DNA from: Candidozyma auris
Taxonomy: Eukaryota > Ascomycota > Pichiomycetes > Serinales > Metschnikowiaceae
NCBI RefSeq assembly: GCF_003013715.1
Contig: NC_072814.1
Location: forward strand, 1,240,001 to 1,304,000
Length of the DNA stretch: 64,000 bases
Direction: 5' to 3'
Shown here: one piece after another, positions 61,979 through 64,000 of the stretch
How positions within the stretch are numbered: position 1 is the first letter of the stretch
Layout: each line of letters starts with the position of its first letter
Translations under genes and position numbers: made by a program
The notes under the pieces: model-generated
Databases searched by the model: none
Seen by the model: only the letters and a program-made list of their open reading frames with translations
Told to the model about the DNA's origin: nothing

Positions 61979-62302
61979 TTAGATGTTGGATGGGTACAAC
62001 ATGATTCTCACCGAGGCACCGAAGGTCTTTGGAGGCAAGTTCTTCTTGAAGTTGGCTCTCACAACACCGTTGTTACCGTGGGTTCTGGTGACCTTGCCCC
62101 AGATCACTCTGATCTTAGTGCCTCTGATCTCCTTCTGGGCTCTGTACACGTAGGCAATTCTCTTACCCAAGTAGAATCTGGCATCCTGGGTGTTGGAGAC
62201 ACCCTCGATCTGGATGAGCGACGTGTTAGGGTGGTTCACGTTCTTGGAACGCTGGTAGGACAAGTGCTTACCCTTAACGTACAATCTGTGAGATTCAGCC
62301 AT
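61979..62302 (-). CDS. RPL33: 60S ribosomal protein eL33 (L35A)
   Basis: The protein has 107 aa, exactly the length of S. cerevisiae Rpl33 and nearly identical to it. It starts [20 protein letters not shown] and ends [13 protein letters not shown]. It is a component of the large cytosolic ribosomal subunit. Leucine codons are TTG or CTC with no CTG, as expected for a highly expressed gene in a CUG-Ser yeast. Unlike both S. cerevisiae copies, the coding sequence is uninterrupted. It lies tail to head with KES1, with 426 bp between, and the spacer has two CACGTG boxes. Confidence 0.98.
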
Positions 62303-62728
62303 TGGTAGTTTGAACAGTGGTTGGTGGGAGGAAGGAAGAAATCTTCAAAAACTTTTTCTCACTGTGGTAGGAAAAATTCTCGCGGTACTGCAGGAAGCTC
62401 GAGACTTTTCTAACTTTTCACTATCTCTCACTAACATACTTTTTCTCTATAGTGAGGTGCGGTACTTGCAGGACTGCAGACAATCTGACGATTCCCTTGA
62501 TACATTGGAGACGTGGTCACGTGTACCCGGTGTTTCAGCCCTAATATTGGGCACGTGAGAAGCAGCTCCTCGCAATCCACCATTTTGCACCCGTTCTCTC
62601 AAGCCATAATTGATACCTGCCTGTAGCTCTAGATGTCTCTAATTGTACTAAACTAGTTCAATTTGCCTGTATTACTACTCCATCGAATATCTGTGTAGAC
62701 CCCACCAGGACCGGTGTTGATACACCAT
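62303..62728. promoter_or_regulatory. RPL33 promoter region / KES1 3'
   Basis: Two CACGTG boxes lie at 62518-62523 and 62552-62557. In Candida albicans, Cbf1 (CACGTG) works with Tbf1 at ribosomal protein genes, so these are plausible Cbf1 sites. No Tbf1-type TTAGGG repeat was seen. A CGGGTGCAAAA relative of the recurrent word lies near 62582-62592 on the minus strand. Confidence 0.55.
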
Positions 62729-63988
62729 CTAGATCTTAATCTCCTTCTCATTGTGCCACTTCTCCAAGTTCACTCTCCAGTGTTTGGCCTCGCCATTCTC
62801 CTTCTTTGACCCCCGAAGCGTGCCTGAAGGCACATTGTCCACAGATAAGCTTGCAATATTTCCCAAACTTAAGAGAGGATCGTCCCCGGCTTTGCCATCT
62901 TTAAGGTCGACACAATCAAACCACCTAGTCTGCCACTTGATCCCCGACGCAGCCTCTTGCTTTCTCATTTCTCTCTGTTCATTCTCGATTAGAGACTTTT
63001 CTTCCTGAATCAAGTCGTAGTCGCTCTTGCGAATAGCGTCTGCAACCTTTCTCCATGCTTTCCTCAGCTCCAATGCGTGCTGCTCCTCTATTGGCTTCAC
63101 ATGCAAATGTTCGGGGGTTTTGGCTAATGCGTCGTAGAACAACTCCCCTTTGCTCGAAGGCTTCTCGTTACCCTTGGCGATGTATGACTTGGCGGACCAC
63201 TGGCCAGAAATGGTGGCAAGAGCATTCTCCTTATCAGCGCTAGCAAGCTTATCGGCGTAAACGCGAGCCTTAAATGTATTCTTCTTGCCGCTGAAATAAC
63301 CTCTCCCCGAGTAATCAATTACTGCTAAGTAACCGTTGGAGCTCTGGATGTATGAGGTGCCTTCTAATTCAACAAAAGGCGATGCAGTGATAAGCCCCTC
63401 AATGTGCAAGGGAGGTAATGTGATCAAGTAAGTTTCTTTGAGATCCTTGTATTCCAAAATAGCATGTCCGTACTGTTTCACGCTAATTGAAGCAGTACTA
63501 ATTGTGGCACGAATGCCATTGTAACCTTGCAAAAGTACATTGTTCTTATCGTTGATGATAGCGTAACCTGTGACAGGAGGATGGTGAGACACTTGCTCCG
63601 ACAAGAGCACAGTCTCGCCAAACTTCTGCTCTTTAGACTCATCCTTCCACGATCCCACAAAAACTTCACCCAAGAATGGGTTTAAAGGCTTCTTCTCTGA
63701 ACCCATGCTCTCATTTCTAGAACAGTATTGCGACCGCAAGGTGGAGATAAACCATTTGGTCACTGCAAGCATTCTCTTAACCGCATTGGACTGCTCCTCG
63801 TCCTTAGTTTCTCCTCCGCTAATAAAGTTAGGCTCCAACAAGAGATCCGGGTGTTCACCCCAATACTGAGAGTATTCAACTAGGGAGGTTGGTGAAAGGA
63901 TGAATGGAGGCGCAGTCAAGGAGGACAAGTCACCATTGAAGGAGGTGATGGACTTGAGGAAAGATGTCCACGAAGCTGACAGTGCCAT
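62729..63988 (-). CDS. KES1: oxysterol-binding protein homologue Kes1/Osh4
   Basis: The protein has 419 aa; S. cerevisiae Kes1/Osh4 has 434. It is a short, stand-alone ORD protein that exchanges sterol for PI4P between membranes and acts at the Golgi. The hallmark EQVSHHPP is at about 131-138, with [11 protein letters not shown] before it. The N-terminal lid region ([14 protein letters not shown] start) and the C-terminal [19 protein letters not shown] are typical. There is no PH domain, FFAT motif or ankyrin region, which separates it from the long OSH proteins. It is complete, ending about a dozen bases before the window edge. Confidence 0.96.
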   Translation of the reverse strand: MALSASWTSFLKSITSFNGDLSSLTAPPFILSPTSLVEYSQYWGEHPDLLLEPNFISGGETKDEEQSNAVKRMLAVTKWFISTLRSQYCSRNESMGSEKKPLNPFLGEVFVGSWKDESKEQKFGETVLLSEQVSHHPPVTGYAIINDKNNVLLQGYNGIRATISTASISVKQYGHAILEYKDLKETYLITLPPLHIEGLITASPFVELEGTSYIQSSNGYLAVIDYSGRGYFSGKKNTFKARVYADKLASADKENALATISGQWSAKSYIAKGNEKPSSKGELFYDALAKTPEHLHVKPIEEQHALELRKAWRKVADAIRKSDYDLIQEEKSLIENEQREMRKQEAASGIKWQTRWFDCVDLKDGKAGDDPLLSLGNIASLSVDNVPSGTLRGSKKENGEAKHWRVNLEKWHNEKEIKI

Positions 63989-64000
63989 TGTACAACGAAG

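Overview
This window is nuclear DNA of a budding yeast that reads CUG as serine. Three in-frame CTG codons support this. Two are in the ribulose-phosphate epimerase gene (28578-28580 and 28767-28769) and one is in FIS1 (21915-21917). All three fall where homologues carry serine. Introns are almost absent, a complex I subunit is present, GC content is moderate, and there is roughly one gene per 2 kb with several gene-free stretches of 1.3 to 5.5 kb. This fits the Metschnikowiaceae (Metschnikowia/Clavispora group); the exact species is not determined. All proteins below should be read with CTG as Ser.

Layout. 1-5547 has no credible gene but holds a GC-rich hairpin cluster near 4.8 kb. 5.5-26.2 kb carries a small Reg1/Reg2-type phosphatase adaptor, DNA ligase IV, a vacuolar AVT-type amino-acid transporter, a Zn2Cys6 regulator, pyruvate decarboxylase, ALG8, FIS1, TAD1 with its ankyrin-protein neighbour, and a HOL1-like transporter with upstream ORFs. 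26.2-38 kb is gene-poor and accessory-like. It holds RPE1, ALB1, an intron-containing tRNA-Tyr, a tiny Cys-rich metallothionein, two Ser/Gly-repeat wall-type proteins (one without a signal peptide), two unknown small ORFs and a second hairpin-rich block near 36.3 kb. 38-48 kb carries OPI10, ATS1, FUN30, NFU1 and a multi-RRM protein. 48.7-64 kb carries POC4, NOP53, a complex I MWFE-type subunit, a cell-wall-integrity MAPKK, RFC1 (with an intron), RUD3, RPL33 and KES1.

Many neighbour pairs match Saccharomyces cerevisiae: TAD1/YGL242C, RPE1/ALB1, ATS1/FUN30 and RUD3/RFC1. The last 15 kb mixes genes that S. cerevisiae keeps in two whole-genome-duplication sister regions (YPL140-146 and YOR216-237), so it looks like the unduplicated ancestral block.

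The strongest unexplained signal is an 11-bp word, TGGCTGCGAAA. It occurs exactly eight times, always outside genes. Related forms TGGNTGCRAAA add at least nine more sites, mostly within 300 bp upstream of start codons. It may be the site of a widely used promoter factor in this lineage.
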